64,000 bases of DNA from Sphingobacterium sp. xlx-96 (GCF_011007365.1 NZ_WFKM01000004.1:1-64000), one strand, 5' to 3'. Shown: positions 7,950-16,399, numbered from the stretch's first letter. A program made the numbers and translations. The notes: generated from the sequence alone by a model not told the origin.

Positions 7950-9088
7950 AGTTGTAAGTCGCTTTCGTTGAGTGACCTTTGGTAGTCCTGAAATGCCCTC
8001 CCAAATGTGGCAGTATGCGCATAATTACTGAATTGGTATTCTTCTCGTAATCCGGTAGATGTCTTTAGCCGGATCTCTCCGTACTGCACCACCGGAATCT
8101 GATAATTGCCTTTAAAGCGCCGATCGGGAGTGCCATTCTTATTGACTTTGGCCCAGGTCTGCCCAACGATTGTTGAGTCTGCCGGTACGACATGGGTTGC
8201 GGTAAATCGTACATGTCCGTACTGAAAGTCTATGTCATCGAGACCGATAACTGCAAAATCGGAGCTATTGGCATACAGTACGACAAAGTTGGGGTAGATG
8301 TATAGATCGGCACCATTGGCATTCTGAAAATAGAGGGCTTGTAGCACTGAGCGGAATTCGGGTATAGTACGCAACGCAAAACGGACGCTACGCCTGCTGA
8401 CGAACGCACTCGCAGAGGATCTGGTAATCACCCTATCTTCGAAATGTGCACGCGTAATGTCCCATATCTGGTGACAACGACTTAGGTCTTCGAACGCTGC
8501 AACCATAGCATCGTACTTGACCTTATGCTCTGGTTCGAAATCGGCATCTAAATCTACAAAGGATTTTTGAAGTTGTTCTTGAGCTTCTTGTAAAGCTACT
8601 TCTTGAGTCCGTAAATCTACCGTCAAACCCGCGGGAATAGAAGGCTTTAAATAGCCGTAAAGAAATATATGGCTTAACAGCAACTTAAGTTTGGTAGACT
8701 TGATAGCTTGACCGATCTTCTTTAGGTCATCATGAAGGCTGGTGCGCTGTGCTCGAGCGAGAAGTATCGCCTCTTTGATACCCTGCATATTCTGGCTGGT
8801 GATCTCGTGTAGATCGGCACTATAAATACTACCGGGAGACATAATATCAGGACTGTGATAAGAAAGGGAATCGGGAGGTAGAACGTCTCTAGACGGACTG
8901 TGGCTACTAGATAAATTCGTCCTACTGGATGTCCCCAAACCGGGAATGCCGGTACTGAAATAGCTGCCCGATGTACCTATGGCCACTCTAGCTCCGGGTA
9001 TACCCATCGAGGTGGATATACCCCGCTTTCCAATATTGAGGTGTACACCGGGGATGATCTTAACACGTTTTCTAAAACTCCATGCCAT
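7946..9088 (-). CDS. DUF4236 domain-containing protein
   Basis: The N-terminus beginning MAWSFRKRVKIIPGVHLNIG, rich in Gly and Ser, is the DUF4236 signature, and I chose the ATG at 9086-9088 because family members start exactly there. An upstream in-frame GTG/ATG (9127/9124) would add 13 residues. After the about 55-residue domain comes a Ser/Pro linker, a helical region (about 100-230) and a beta-rich C-terminal half. The function of DUF4236 is unknown. The gene overlaps the secreted nuclease gene by four bases, so the two products are likely made together. Confidence 0.75.
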   Translation of the reverse strand: MAWSFRKRVKIIPGVHLNIGKRGISTSMGIPGARVAIGTSGSYFSTGIPGLGTSSRTNLSSSHSPSRDVLPPDSLSYHSPDIMSPGSIYSADLHEITSQNMQGIKEAILLARAQRTSLHDDLKKIGQAIKSTKLKLLLSHIFLYGYLKPSIPAGLTVDLRTQEVALQEAQEQLQKSFVDLDADFEPEHKVKYDAMVAAFEDLSRCHQIWDITRAHFEDRVITRSSASAFVSRRSVRFALRTIPEFRSVLQALYFQNANGADLYIYPNFVVLYANSSDFAVIGLDDIDFQYGHVRFTATHVVPADSTIVGQTWAKVNKNGTPDRRFKGNYQIPVVQYGEIRLKTSTGLREEYQFSNYAHTATFGRAFQDYQRSLNESDLQL

Positions 9089-9222
9089 GCTGTCGATTGT
9101 TTGGTATTTGTCCTTAGCGGACATCACAAATGTAAAGAAGCGTTAGCATCATTTTTTACGGCATGCCGTAATTTGAAATTTATTTTAAGAAAAATAAACA
9201 TCTGTATTATAGACATATAAAA

Positions 9223-9246
9223 TAAGGGAGATAAATACCTCCCTTA
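9223..9246 (-). terminator. Intrinsic terminator of the kinase/regulator unit
   Basis: TAAGGGAG and CTCCCTTA form an 8-bp stem with an 8-nt loop. On the minus strand the stem is followed by TTTTATAT, 53 bases after the response regulator stop. It can also fold in the plus direction. Confidence 0.65.
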
Positions 9247-9264
9247 GATGTTAATTATGATTAT

Positions 9265-9283
9265 TGAGCGTGCCACACGCTCA
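9265..9283. repeat. Small palindrome TGAGCGTG-CCA-CACGCTCA
   Basis: A perfect 8-bp inverted repeat with a 3-nt loop between the response regulator stop and its terminator. The flanking string AGCGACTTA also follows the hairpin at 3279-3314. Confidence 0.4.
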
Positions 9284-9298
9284 TAAATATCGAGCGAC

Positions 9299-9964
9299 TT
9301 AGATAATGCCCTGCTCGTTGCAATAGAGAAGCAACTGTTCATTTTTTGTAAAACCGAGTACCGAACGTATATGGTTAAGACGCTTTTCGACGCTGCTGAG
9401 ACTCGATGGTCTTATGCCTCTTACGGCAAGGTAATCGGGGATTTCTTTTTGGGATACTCCATCGGCAAGCAGGTTGATGATATGTATATCAAAAGTAGTG
9501 AAATCGTGACTGTTTTTTTCTTGCATGATCTCTTTCACTTCGGGCGATTGATAGGTCTTGTGCTGATATACTGCTTCTAAGGCTTCTTTTATATATTGCG
9601 CATCTCGTCTTGCTTTGCGCACATAAGCGTGTATGGATTCGCTCTTAAATAAATTGTCAATAAAACGTGAGCGGCCTTCGGAAGATAATACGATGATCTT
9701 AAGGTCGGGCTGAGCTGCTATGGCGGCGGCAACCAAATCTTCTCCTCCGGAAAGCTTCTGGGGTGTCATATCGTCTTCGAATACTAGGTCGGTGATCAAT
9801 AGATCAAAAGGATCGTCTTCCTTGATCGCTTTATTGATCCGCGCCAGTGCATCGTCGCAATAATAGACGTAGTGAACATCTTTGATGGCCAAGTCCTTAA
9901 GTGTTTTCTGTATAGAAACATTTGCCATCTCTTGGTCCTCAGCGATAAGTACTTTTTTAAACAT
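9299..9964 (-). CDS. Response regulator, receiver plus LuxR/NarL-like helix-turn-helix
   Basis: The 221-residue protein starts MFKKVLIAEDQEM; Asp10 joins the acidic pocket and Asp59 (LLITDLVF) is the phosphoacceptor. The SSE segment and the Lys of YVRKA complete the receiver (1-130). The C-terminal part (155-221) looks like a LuxR-type helix-turn-helix: INLLADGVSQKEIPDYL, then SSLSSVEKRLNHIRSVLG as recognition helix. It starts 17 bases after the TPR histidine kinase stop and is surely its partner. Unusually, the spacer between scanning and recognition helices is long (VRGIRPSS), typical of a Bacteroidota subgroup. Target genes are not visible. Confidence 0.85.
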   Translation of the reverse strand: MFKKVLIAEDQEMANVSIQKTLKDLAIKDVHYVYYCDDALARINKAIKEDDPFDLLITDLVFEDDMTPQKLSGGEDLVAAAIAAQPDLKIIVLSSEGRSRFIDNLFKSESIHAYVRKARRDAQYIKEALEAVYQHKTYQSPEVKEIMQEKNSHDFTTFDIHIINLLADGVSQKEIPDYLAVRGIRPSSLSSVEKRLNHIRSVLGFTKNEQLLLYCNEQGII

Positions 9965-9981
9965 GCTTTTGTTTTTTTAAG

Positions 9982-11658
9982 TTACACTATTGGAATATCG
10001 ATCTTGATTTCTAATCCTTTTTCTTTTATGGAGTCAAAGATAATGTGTCCACCTAAACTATTTATACGGGAAACCATACTTTGCATACCGTTGCCTAATA
10101 TAGTTGCATCGTTGATACCAACTCCATTATCTCGATAGGTGATGACAAGATGTCGGGACGAGCGCTTGAATCTGACAACGACGTTGTCGGCCCTGCTGTG
10201 CTTCTTCATATTGACCATGCATTCCAGCAAAACATGCCGTATTTCTTCTTTGATCCTGGGTCCCACATCTTGCCATGTCTCTGCATCATTTCCAACAGTG
10301 ATGACCCGACGGGTATCGGTAGCATAGGAACGGATGGACTCGGATAGTTCTTCATAATAAGGTTTGGTCAAGGCCTCATAATCTTCTTCTGCCTCGTAGG
10401 ATATATTACGGGATTTGTTATACATGACTTCTAGCCTGTCCAAAATACCCTCCCGATCGACCTCAGTCTTATTTTCAATCTCGGCCATAACCAGATAAAT
10501 ACCATTGGCTACCACATCGTGCACCTGGCGCGATGTCTTGAGTTTGGACGCTTTGATCTTATCCTGGGCTTCGAACTCAAGCCGTTGCTTGTACTTCTTA
10601 TAGTAGAAAACACCGCCGATGATCAAAGCTACCGCAGCTACGATAGCGGAGCGCTGTAGAACGAGATTTTTTGCCTGGACGGCATTGTCCTTCTGAAGCA
10701 TAAGATTCTCGGCCTTGTTCTTATCGACCTCATAGCGGATCACAGCAAACTGATTCTTGGCTGCTGCGCGCGCCTGTTGGACACTATCCTGCAAAGTCTG
10801 ATACCTCTCGAAGTAGACTTGTACTTGATTAGACGGGCTGAGCTTAATTAATTTGCGCAGTCCATTGATCTGGTCGTCCGCACTATACAATTGTAAAGCC
10901 ATAGCGTATCTTTTCTGCGCATATAGCAGCGCTTTAGCGCTGTCGCGTGGCTCATAGTACTCTGTAAGATGTGCGTAACTCGAATTTTGCCCCCAACGGT
11001 CATCATGTGCTTGCCGGATCTGTAGTGCCTTTTTAAGATCTGTAGCTGCATCATAAGATGAATCGGTACGCCACTTGGTCTTTGCAAGATTGGTAAGTGC
11101 GCGTGCATAGTCCACAGTGCCTTCTTGGGTCTGAGAGGTAATCTTTTGAAATATATCTAGCGCTGCTTTGAACTGACGCGAGTCGAAAAGTGTTGCGGCT
11201 TTATTATTTAGACAACGTAACAATGTAACACTGTCGGTTGAAAATTGTAGAGCTCGGTCAGAAAAATGGATGGCTTTTTCGAAGTCTTTCAGTAGCGAGG
11301 TTGCATTGGCCAAGGTATTATAATTAAATGCTAAATGGGGCCAATGGTCTGAATTATTGGCATCTAAATAAGGGAATGCTTGCAATGAAGTCTCTTGTGC
11401 TCCAAAGTGGTCGCCCTGTTCACTAAGAAGAAAGGAACTTCGAATAAGACATGAGGCTACTCCTAGACTATCACCTACTTGAATATATGCTTCTTTGGCC
11501 TTTTCAAAAGCGAGATAAGCACTGTCGGCTTTGCCGCTTTCTGCGTAGGATATGCCTTTCTTATAATATATATCAGCACTTTGAACGGGCTGTTGGACGC
11601 GATCATTCCGGCAGGATAGGAATACAATGAACAGTATAATGAGGTAATGTTTTTTCAA
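9982..11658 (-). CDS. TPR-containing lipoprotein-like sensor histidine kinase
   Basis: Of 558 residues, the N-terminus has a short signal with a lipobox-like LSC (Cys16) or uncleaved anchor. Tetratricopeptide repeats fill about residues 30-270, a coiled coil 285-335 and one membrane segment 337-354. The kinase core follows: RQVHDVVANG with the candidate phosphorylated His380, then an HATPase with N-box ECMVNMKKHS, DNGVGI and GNGMQSM (about 480-558). This is the NarX/UhpB-type (HisKA_3-like) architecture with a periplasmic TPR sensor. It pairs with the response regulator 17 bases downstream. The next gene upstream encodes a secreted repeat protein, a candidate input, although a strong terminator lies between. 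Confidence 0.85.
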   Translation of the reverse strand: MKKHYLIILFIVFLSCRNDRVQQPVQSADIYYKKGISYAESGKADSAYLAFEKAKEAYIQVGDSLGVASCLIRSSFLLSEQGDHFGAQETSLQAFPYLDANNSDHWPHLAFNYNTLANATSLLKDFEKAIHFSDRALQFSTDSVTLLRCLNNKAATLFDSRQFKAALDIFQKITSQTQEGTVDYARALTNLAKTKWRTDSSYDAATDLKKALQIRQAHDDRWGQNSSYAHLTEYYEPRDSAKALLYAQKRYAMALQLYSADDQINGLRKLIKLSPSNQVQVYFERYQTLQDSVQQARAAAKNQFAVIRYEVDKNKAENLMLQKDNAVQAKNLVLQRSAIVAAVALIIGGVFYYKKYKQRLEFEAQDKIKASKLKTSRQVHDVVANGIYLVMAEIENKTEVDREGILDRLEVMYNKSRNISYEAEEDYEALTKPYYEELSESIRSYATDTRRVITVGNDAETWQDVGPRIKEEIRHVLLECMVNMKKHSRADNVVVRFKRSSRHLVITYRDNGVGINDATILGNGMQSMVSRINSLGGHIIFDSIKEKGLEIKIDIPIV

Positions 11659-11700
11659 TTCAGTCGATTAATGTCCTGAAATTACAAAAAAAACACTAAA

Positions 11701-11734
11701 TAGTAAAAAGGTAGCGTTTGCTACCTTTTTACTA
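11701..11734 (-). terminator. Strong intrinsic terminator after the repeat-protein gene
   Basis: A perfect 15-bp stem, TAGTAAAAAGGTAGC against GCTACCTTTTTACTA, with a 4-nt loop, placed 15 bases after the repeat-protein stop and 43 bases before the kinase start. T-rich tails exist in both directions. Confidence 0.85.
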
Positions 11735-11748
11735 TTGCTGTAATGAAC

Positions 11749-12450
11749 TTAACTCCAGTGATGGGCAGGTCTTCGCTTCACCGGTGGAGGCGTATTGCCG
11801 CGATCGCCACCTGTCCCTTGCTCCTGATCAACGAGGGCCAAACCTAAAGTCTTCTTAAGTGGCTTCACTGGTGGAGGCGTATTGCCGCGATCGCCGCCTG
11901 TGCCTTGCTCCTGATCAACGAGGGCTAAACCTAAAGTCTTTTTAAGGGGCTTCACCGGTGGAGGCGTATTGCCACGATCGCCGCCTGTGCCTTGCTCCTG
12001 ATCAACGAGTGACAAACCTAAAGTCTTTTTAAGGGGCTTCACCGGTGGAGGCGTATTGCCACGATCGCCGCCTGTGCCTTGCTCCTGATCAACGAGGGTT
12101 AAACCTAAAGTCTTTTTAAGGGGCTTCACCGGTGGAGGCGTATTGCCACGATCGCCGCCTGTGCCTTGCTCCTGATCAACGAGGGTTAAACCTAAAGTCT
12201 TTTTAAGGGGCTTCACCGGTGGAGGCGTATTGCCACGATCGCCGCCTGTGCCTTGCTCCTGATCAACGAGTAAGGAACAATATACAATAGGGGGAATAGG
12301 CAAATGTGATGGTCGATTGGTATGTGTATTAATCGTGGAGGCATGCCCTTGATCAACTACTTGTATTGGATATTTTTGTGCTATAAAATCTACATTTGCA
12401 GTGTCAGATACGGTTTGGCCACACAATAGGGCTAATGCTAAATAAAACAT
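11749..12450 (-). CDS. Exported tandem-repeat protein (six 29-residue units)
   Basis: The 233-residue protein opens with a hydrophobic segment (FYLALALLCG) likely to act as a signal peptide, then a unique region of about 45 residues. From about residue 60 come six copies of a 29-residue unit: LVDQEQGTGGDRGN, then TPPPVKPLKKTLGL plus one variable residue (T, T, S, A, A). The last copy is cut short and ends RRPAHHWS. The unique region contains VVDQGHAST and NRPSHLPIPP, which looks like a diverged older unit. Composition suggests a disordered chain with a regular Pro-rich, Lys-Lys segment. I do not recognise the family. It could be a surface spacer, or a multi-copy precursor processed at dibasic sites; both are speculation. 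Confidence 0.65.
   Translation of the reverse strand: MFYLALALLCGQTVSDTANVDFIAQKYPIQVVDQGHASTINTHTNRPSHLPIPPIVYCSLLVDQEQGTGGDRGNTPPPVKPLKKTLGLTLVDQEQGTGGDRGNTPPPVKPLKKTLGLTLVDQEQGTGGDRGNTPPPVKPLKKTLGLSLVDQEQGTGGDRGNTPPPVKPLKKTLGLALVDQEQGTGGDRGNTPPPVKPLKKTLGLALVDQEQGTGGDRGNTPPPVKRRPAHHWS
11776..12270. repeat. 87-bp tandem repeat array, 5 full units plus 60 bp
   Basis: The CTTCACYGGTGGAGG block starts at 11776, 11863, 11950, 12037, 12124 and 12211, exactly 87 bp apart (29 codons). Units differ by only a few bases, and those nearest the 3' end of the gene differ most. The period keeps the reading frame. Confidence 0.95.
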
Positions 12451-12842
12451 TTCTCAAAAAATTAAAAGTCATAGTCTGAGTAGGCCCTGCACACCGTGCA
12501 CAGGGTTGCTACAAAAATTTTCAGAAGGCCTTCTGATTTTTTTGGGAAGTGTGAGTGTCCATCGCGGGAGGCAAAAGCTGCTTCCCAAACCGGCTATTGA
12601 CTACCGCGAGTTCTTCTCGTTTTTTGAAATCGGCTGATGTCTTTTGTCGTTTTAATTATTGACCTCTGGTTCGATTTCTTTAGCAAAAGTATATCAGACA
12701 AAAAGCTTAATATCAGACGTTTCCGATATTTCTAACTGTTCTGATATAATTCCGGTTTTTCTTATGAATTCCCGGTTTTTCCGGTGGAGATTACTTATGG
12801 TTTTCCATAATTTCTGATGGATAATTTGTGTAATTTTGTGTT
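12451..12842. other. Divergent intergenic region with several inverted repeats, possible structured leader
   Basis: The region separates the repeat-protein gene (minus) from the membrane-protein gene (plus). It holds a GC-rich hairpin near 12484-12505 (CCCTGCAC...GTGCACAGGG), then a perfect palindrome TCAGAAGGCCTTCTGA followed by T7 (12519-12541). Longer-range pairs GGGAAG/CTTCCC and CGCGG/CCGCG lie between 12544 and 12616. These could be the 5' leader of the repeat gene or a small plus-strand RNA ending at the T-run. TAATTTTG lies immediately before the ATG at 12843 and resembles a -7 box. Confidence 0.4.
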
Positions 12843-13844
12843 ATGTCAAACTTCAACCTATTTAGAAATGAGGTTCTTTCGCTCTATCACGAGAAGAGAA
12901 AGCGAAATGAATTGTCTAGTAAATTATGCGAACCCTCTCCTGCTAATCTGAGGGATTATAGTCTTGTGGTATTGGGACGTAATTTATCCGCCGACGATAA
13001 ACAAATAATGGAGGAATTCTATAATGACACTAAGGAATATGAAACGCTTGAAAAGGCAATCAGGAAGGTTGATACAGGAAAACTAAAATCACTGCAAAAC
13101 TTCATCACTGAAAAAACTAAAAACCCGGACGAACTGCTTGTAAAACTCCTTGCAGTATTGGTTGATTATCAACCAAGGCCTTTCGTCTGGGAAGAATGGA
13201 GGCCTAAAGAAGAAAGGGAAAAGCAGGATCTTGTTGTTGAAAGTGATGATGTTGTTGAAGATGATGATTTAATTAGTGGAAAAAAGCCAGAGAAGGGTAA
13301 ACCATCGGCATACGGGGATGGAAGAGAGGAGGATCTGGAGGCTAACAATATTAAGGGAGGATTTACGGATGAGGCTACCAAAAGTAGTGGTCTTATACCA
13401 GTGGGTATAATGTCTCCAGCTCCACCGGGTAAAGGAAACTGGCATTCAAAAAAACGTCTTTATTTGACTGTTACAGCAGCAGGCATTGTGTTGCTTTTTA
13501 TAGGGTGGATATATATGAAACCGAATCAGTGTATGTGCTGGGAAGATGATCACTACGTGGTAGTGGACTGTGCTGCACAAACAAATCCATTAGGTCCAAA
13601 GAAGATTCCCTTGAACTATGAAAAGCTGAACAGTTTTAAAAAAATAACACGCCCAGATACACTGTCGGTGAAACACGTAAACAGAGTATGGTACTCAAAA
13701 ATAGATCATGATGTGGAATTTTTCACCTCAAGCGGGTTCCATCCCGAGCATCCAACTCGCTCGCTGAAGGCGGCTACCGAACACATATTAACCAAGTATG
13801 CTGGCGATTCTGTTCGTGTGAAATCTCAAAATAACACAAACTAG
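12843..13844 (+). CDS. Single-pass membrane protein with conserved Bacteroidota C-terminal domain
   Basis: The 333-residue protein has a helical cytoplasmic N-terminal domain (1-125), an acidic low-complexity linker (130-200) and one membrane helix (about 206-224, TVTAAGIVLLFIGWIYM). The extracytoplasmic C-terminal domain starts NQCMCWEDDHYVVVDC and includes RPDTLSVKHVNRVWYSK and a GFHPEHPTRSLK motif. I recall this CxxW...WY.K C-terminal block in other uncharacterised Bacteroidota membrane proteins. The topology suggests signalling across the inner membrane, but no catalytic motif is visible. It is a single gene, divergent from the tandem-repeat protein. Confidence 0.65.
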   Translation: MSNFNLFRNEVLSLYHEKRKRNELSSKLCEPSPANLRDYSLVVLGRNLSADDKQIMEEFYNDTKEYETLEKAIRKVDTGKLKSLQNFITEKTKNPDELLVKLLAVLVDYQPRPFVWEEWRPKEEREKQDLVVESDDVVEDDDLISGKKPEKGKPSAYGDGREEDLEANNIKGGFTDEATKSSGLIPVGIMSPAPPGKGNWHSKKRLYLTVTAAGIVLLFIGWIYMKPNQCMCWEDDHYVVVDCAAQTNPLGPKKIPLNYEKLNSFKKITRPDTLSVKHVNRVWYSKIDHDVEFFTSSGFHPEHPTRSLKAATEHILTKYAGDSVRVKSQNNTN

Positions 13845-13884
13845 TTGATTCGAAATTAATGTATAGCTCTCTCGTAAAAAGAGA

Positions 13885-14151
13885 CTACCACAATGCTTTG
13901 AACACTCCGATGACCTGAAGGTCTATCGTTTCGTCGTCTCGCAATACAATAGGTCTGTAAATCGTATCGCTAGACTTGGGCTGAAGGTTGATCTCTTGAT
14001 GTTGCCGCCTCTCGTCGGTCACGGTCTTTTTACGCGTATATTCCTTGATCGTATAATTAGCTCCGAAATCGCGGTCGGCAAAACTACTGGATTCGGAAAG
14101 GCAGATGAGCCCGTTGCGGGAGACTCCCTGATAGCGTTCGAACAGACACAA
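13885..14151 (-). pseudogene. C-terminal fragment of a LexA/UmuD-like (S24) domain
   Basis: The 88-codon open frame begins at a TTG directly after an in-frame TAG, so no start exists. FERYQGVSRNGLICL and FGANYTIKEYTRKK recall the peptidase S24 core, where the Lys of the TIK/TVK segment is the general base. The end, YRPIVL...LQVIGVFKAL, fits the usual closing strands. The Ser-containing half is missing, so it cannot be active. In Bacteroidota this tail also occurs at the end of DUF3427-type helicases; I cannot tell which parent it came from. Confidence 0.45.
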
Positions 14152-14213
14152 CTAGAACTTAGTACTGTTAAAGCAGATATTACTTGAAATTCTAACCGAT
14201 TAAATTTTCGATT

Positions 14214-14462
14214 ATGGAGCCAATAATTACAGTTGTAATCAATATTATAGAAGAAGGGCGGGGACCCGTCTTTGACTGTAAAGTAAAAGTGGAGATTAAG
14301 CTAACACTTCAAGGCGATACAGTCTGCTTAAATCGTCATGAGATGGCTTGATTGTTTGACCGGGATGTCAAGACTATCGGTAAACAGATCAATACTATTT
14401 TCAATGAAGGGGAATTGGAAGAAAATTAAACTGTCGCAAAACTTGCGACAACAACGGCTTAG
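14214..14462 (+). pseudogene. RhuM-family (virulence RhuM-like) gene relic
   Basis: The frame from ATG 14214 reads a short lead, then KLTLQGDTVCLNRHEMA followed by TGA (14349). The same frame continues as LFDRDVKTIGKQINTIFNEG, stops at TAA (14427), and continues VAKLATTTA before TAG (14460). This order (WLNR-type motif, DRDVKTIGKH-type helix, VAKFATTA segment) is the start of RhuM proteins, DNA-binding proteins often found in mobile or defence islands. Three in-frame stops and loss of the rest make it a pseudogene. Confidence 0.75.
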
Positions 14463-14591
14463 CGTAGCCTGTGCAACACCAACATTGGAGGCAATATAGC
14501 GTGTAAAAGAACTCTTCTTAATATCGGCGGATATGATTTTACAGGTTGATATGACAAGATTATAATAAGGGATGCACATATGAATAAAATA

Positions 14592-15416
14592 TCAGTCCCT
14601 CCTGCCCTTTCCAAATATTAATGTAGGCACAAGTGGCCTAAAAGCTAGCTCCTCGGCCAAAATAGGATTAAATAGCTTTTCAAGAAAGGAACGATGATGA
14701 TCTGTGAATAAAATCAGTATATCCGGTCGCACAATATTAACCTCCTCCAAGAGTTGCTCAATGAAAGGCTTAAATATATCTTTTTTAACAGAGCGGAAAT
14801 GTACAGGGTAATTGAAAATTTCATTAAAAGTTAATCGCTCGGGATCCTCTGTTGTATTGTCAATGTAGAGCATTTCAACACGGGCATGGAAAAGTCTAGC
14901 AAATGTGCTGACGCGGTCCATTTCTTCGAAAGCATCTTCAAAATCAGAAGCATAGAGCAATAAGTGAATAGGACTGGGTAAATAATCATATGGAATGACT
15001 AAAACCGGTATAGCGGATTTTGTGACAAGATTGCCCGTATTGGTACCTAAAATCTTGTCGAGTCCACTTGCTCCTCTGGTGCTTATTGAAATATAAGCGA
15101 TATCGTGGCGCGTTTGGCAGAACTCTAAAATCATCATATCCGCTCTTATGCCTTCTAAAATAACAACGTCGTACGGTTTGGATTTAATATTGATCTCTGC
15201 ATAACAGCTGTCAATAAATTCCCGCATTCGCAAAGTCTGCTCATCAGTATCGAATCCCATATATTGATGTGCGATACTAGTATCTAGACTATACACGATA
15301 GGTGCAACATGGATAAACAACAGCTTCATCGCCGCTAGAGATGCCATGTTGATGGCAAAACGTATTCCTCCTTTGGAATTTTCTGAAAAATCAGTGGGGA
15401 CTAAAATCGTATTCAT
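14592..15416 (-). CDS. Universal stress protein, tandem UspA domains
   Basis: Start chosen at the ATG 15414-15416 (MNTILVPTDFSENSK), which matches the family N-terminus and has an AAAGGA-like ribosome binding site; an upstream ATG (15488) would add 24 atypical residues. The 274-residue protein holds two Usp alpha/beta domains (about 1-142 and 148-274). The first ends STRGASGLDKILG-TNTGNLV, a variant of the ATP-binding G-x2-G-x9-G(S/T) motif. It is cytoplasmic and probably acts in stress or growth arrest. It heads a region with SDR, BON, Hsp20, PfkB and beta-CASP genes. Confidence 0.85.
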   Translation of the reverse strand: MNTILVPTDFSENSKGGIRFAINMASLAAMKLLFIHVAPIVYSLDTSIAHQYMGFDTDEQTLRMREFIDSCYAEINIKSKPYDVVILEGIRADMMILEFCQTRHDIAYISISTRGASGLDKILGTNTGNLVTKSAIPVLVIPYDYLPSPIHLLLYASDFEDAFEEMDRVSTFARLFHARVEMLYIDNTTEDPERLTFNEIFNYPVHFRSVKKDIFKPFIEQLLEEVNIVRPDILILFTDHHRSFLEKLFNPILAEELAFRPLVPTLIFGKGRRD

Positions 15417-15550
15417 AATAATTATCCTTTGGGGTGCTGTTACTCCTTTTCTTAAATTGCGACGAAGACTTCTTTCCTTTACCAACAAGCTGACCGCAAA
15501 AATTTTAACTCAAATATCTGAAGTAAGTTATTATTTTAGTGGCTTACTCA

Positions 15551-16312
15551 TTACTGTGTACACATACCTCCATCGATGACTTGAGTTGTTCCTGTAATAA
15601 ATTGACTGTCATCACTGGCGAGAAATAAAACCAATTTTGCTATTTCAACGGGCTCGGCATAGCGTCCCAGGGGAATGGCTGCTTCAAATTGATGCCTTAC
15701 CTCTTCGACATGTCCGGCCGATGTCCCCTCTTCGATAGAACGCATCATCCGGTTGTTGACCGGGGAGGGATGTACGGAGTTTACCCTGATTTTTCGCGAT
15801 GCAGCTTCAAGAGCGGTGGTACGCATAATTCCAACAACAGCATGCTTACTCGCTACGTATGCACTAAGACCAGGAAATCCTAATAGTCCTGCTACAGAGG
15901 AGCTCATGATAATACTCCCTCCATCATTCATCTGGGGCAATACATATTTATTGCCCAGCCATGCCCCTTTTATATTTACAGCCACTATTTTATCGAAAAC
16001 GTCCTCGGGGTATTCAATGAGCGGCTTTACCAGGCCTTCAATGCCGGCATTGTTAAAAAACACATCGATCTTACCGAATTGCTTTACCGTCTCCTGGGTA
16101 TATACTTTAACGTCCACAGCATTCGACACATCTGCCACACAGTACTTGACATTCTCACTATCAAAGTCATTGACAACTGCCTTTAACGCGGATTCGGAGA
16201 GATCTATCAGCATTACTTTTGCGCCTTCATTTAAAAAGAGCTGGGCGGTAATTTTACCTATGCTGCCAGAACCTCCTGTTATTACAGCTACTTTGTTCGC
16301 TAACTTTTTCAT
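15551..16312 (-). CDS. Short-chain dehydrogenase/reductase (classical SDR)
   Basis: A 253-residue classical SDR: cofactor loop TGGSGSIG (12-19), NNAG (87-90), catalytic Ser138/139 in SSSVAG, and Tyr152-x3-Lys156 in YVASK. The Asp after the second strand (LIDLS) suggests preference for NAD(H). The end VIDGGMCTQ matches the FabG-like closing motif. Substrate unknown; candidates include sugars and hydroxyacids. It lies in the stress cluster without tight coupling to a neighbour. Confidence 0.85.
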   Translation of the reverse strand: MKKLANKVAVITGGSGSIGKITAQLFLNEGAKVMLIDLSESALKAVVNDFDSENVKYCVADVSNAVDVKVYTQETVKQFGKIDVFFNNAGIEGLVKPLIEYPEDVFDKIVAVNIKGAWLGNKYVLPQMNDGGSIIMSSSVAGLLGFPGLSAYVASKHAVVGIMRTTALEAASRKIRVNSVHPSPVNNRMMRSIEEGTSAGHVEEVRHQFEAAIPLGRYAEPVEIAKLVLFLASDDSQFITGTTQVIDGGMCTQ

Positions 16313-16361
16313 TTAGATTTAATTTGTGCGATTTTTATCGCCGGACCAATATTCAAAATCT

Positions 16362-16399
16362 ATACTTAAAAGCACTTATACTATAGCGCTTTTAAGTAT
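16362..16399 (-). terminator. Inverted repeat, probable terminator of the small Lys/Ala-rich gene
   Basis: ATACTTAAAAGC (16362-16373) pairs perfectly with GCTTTTAAGTAT (16388-16399) around 14 nt, 15 bases after the stop of the minus-strand gene at 16414. The following minus-strand sequence has only a short T-run. Confidence 0.55.

Noticed and set aside
15753..16316. 187-codon plus-strand frame
   Set aside because: It overlaps the complete SDR gene on the other strand; it is a mirror frame with no signal or domain.
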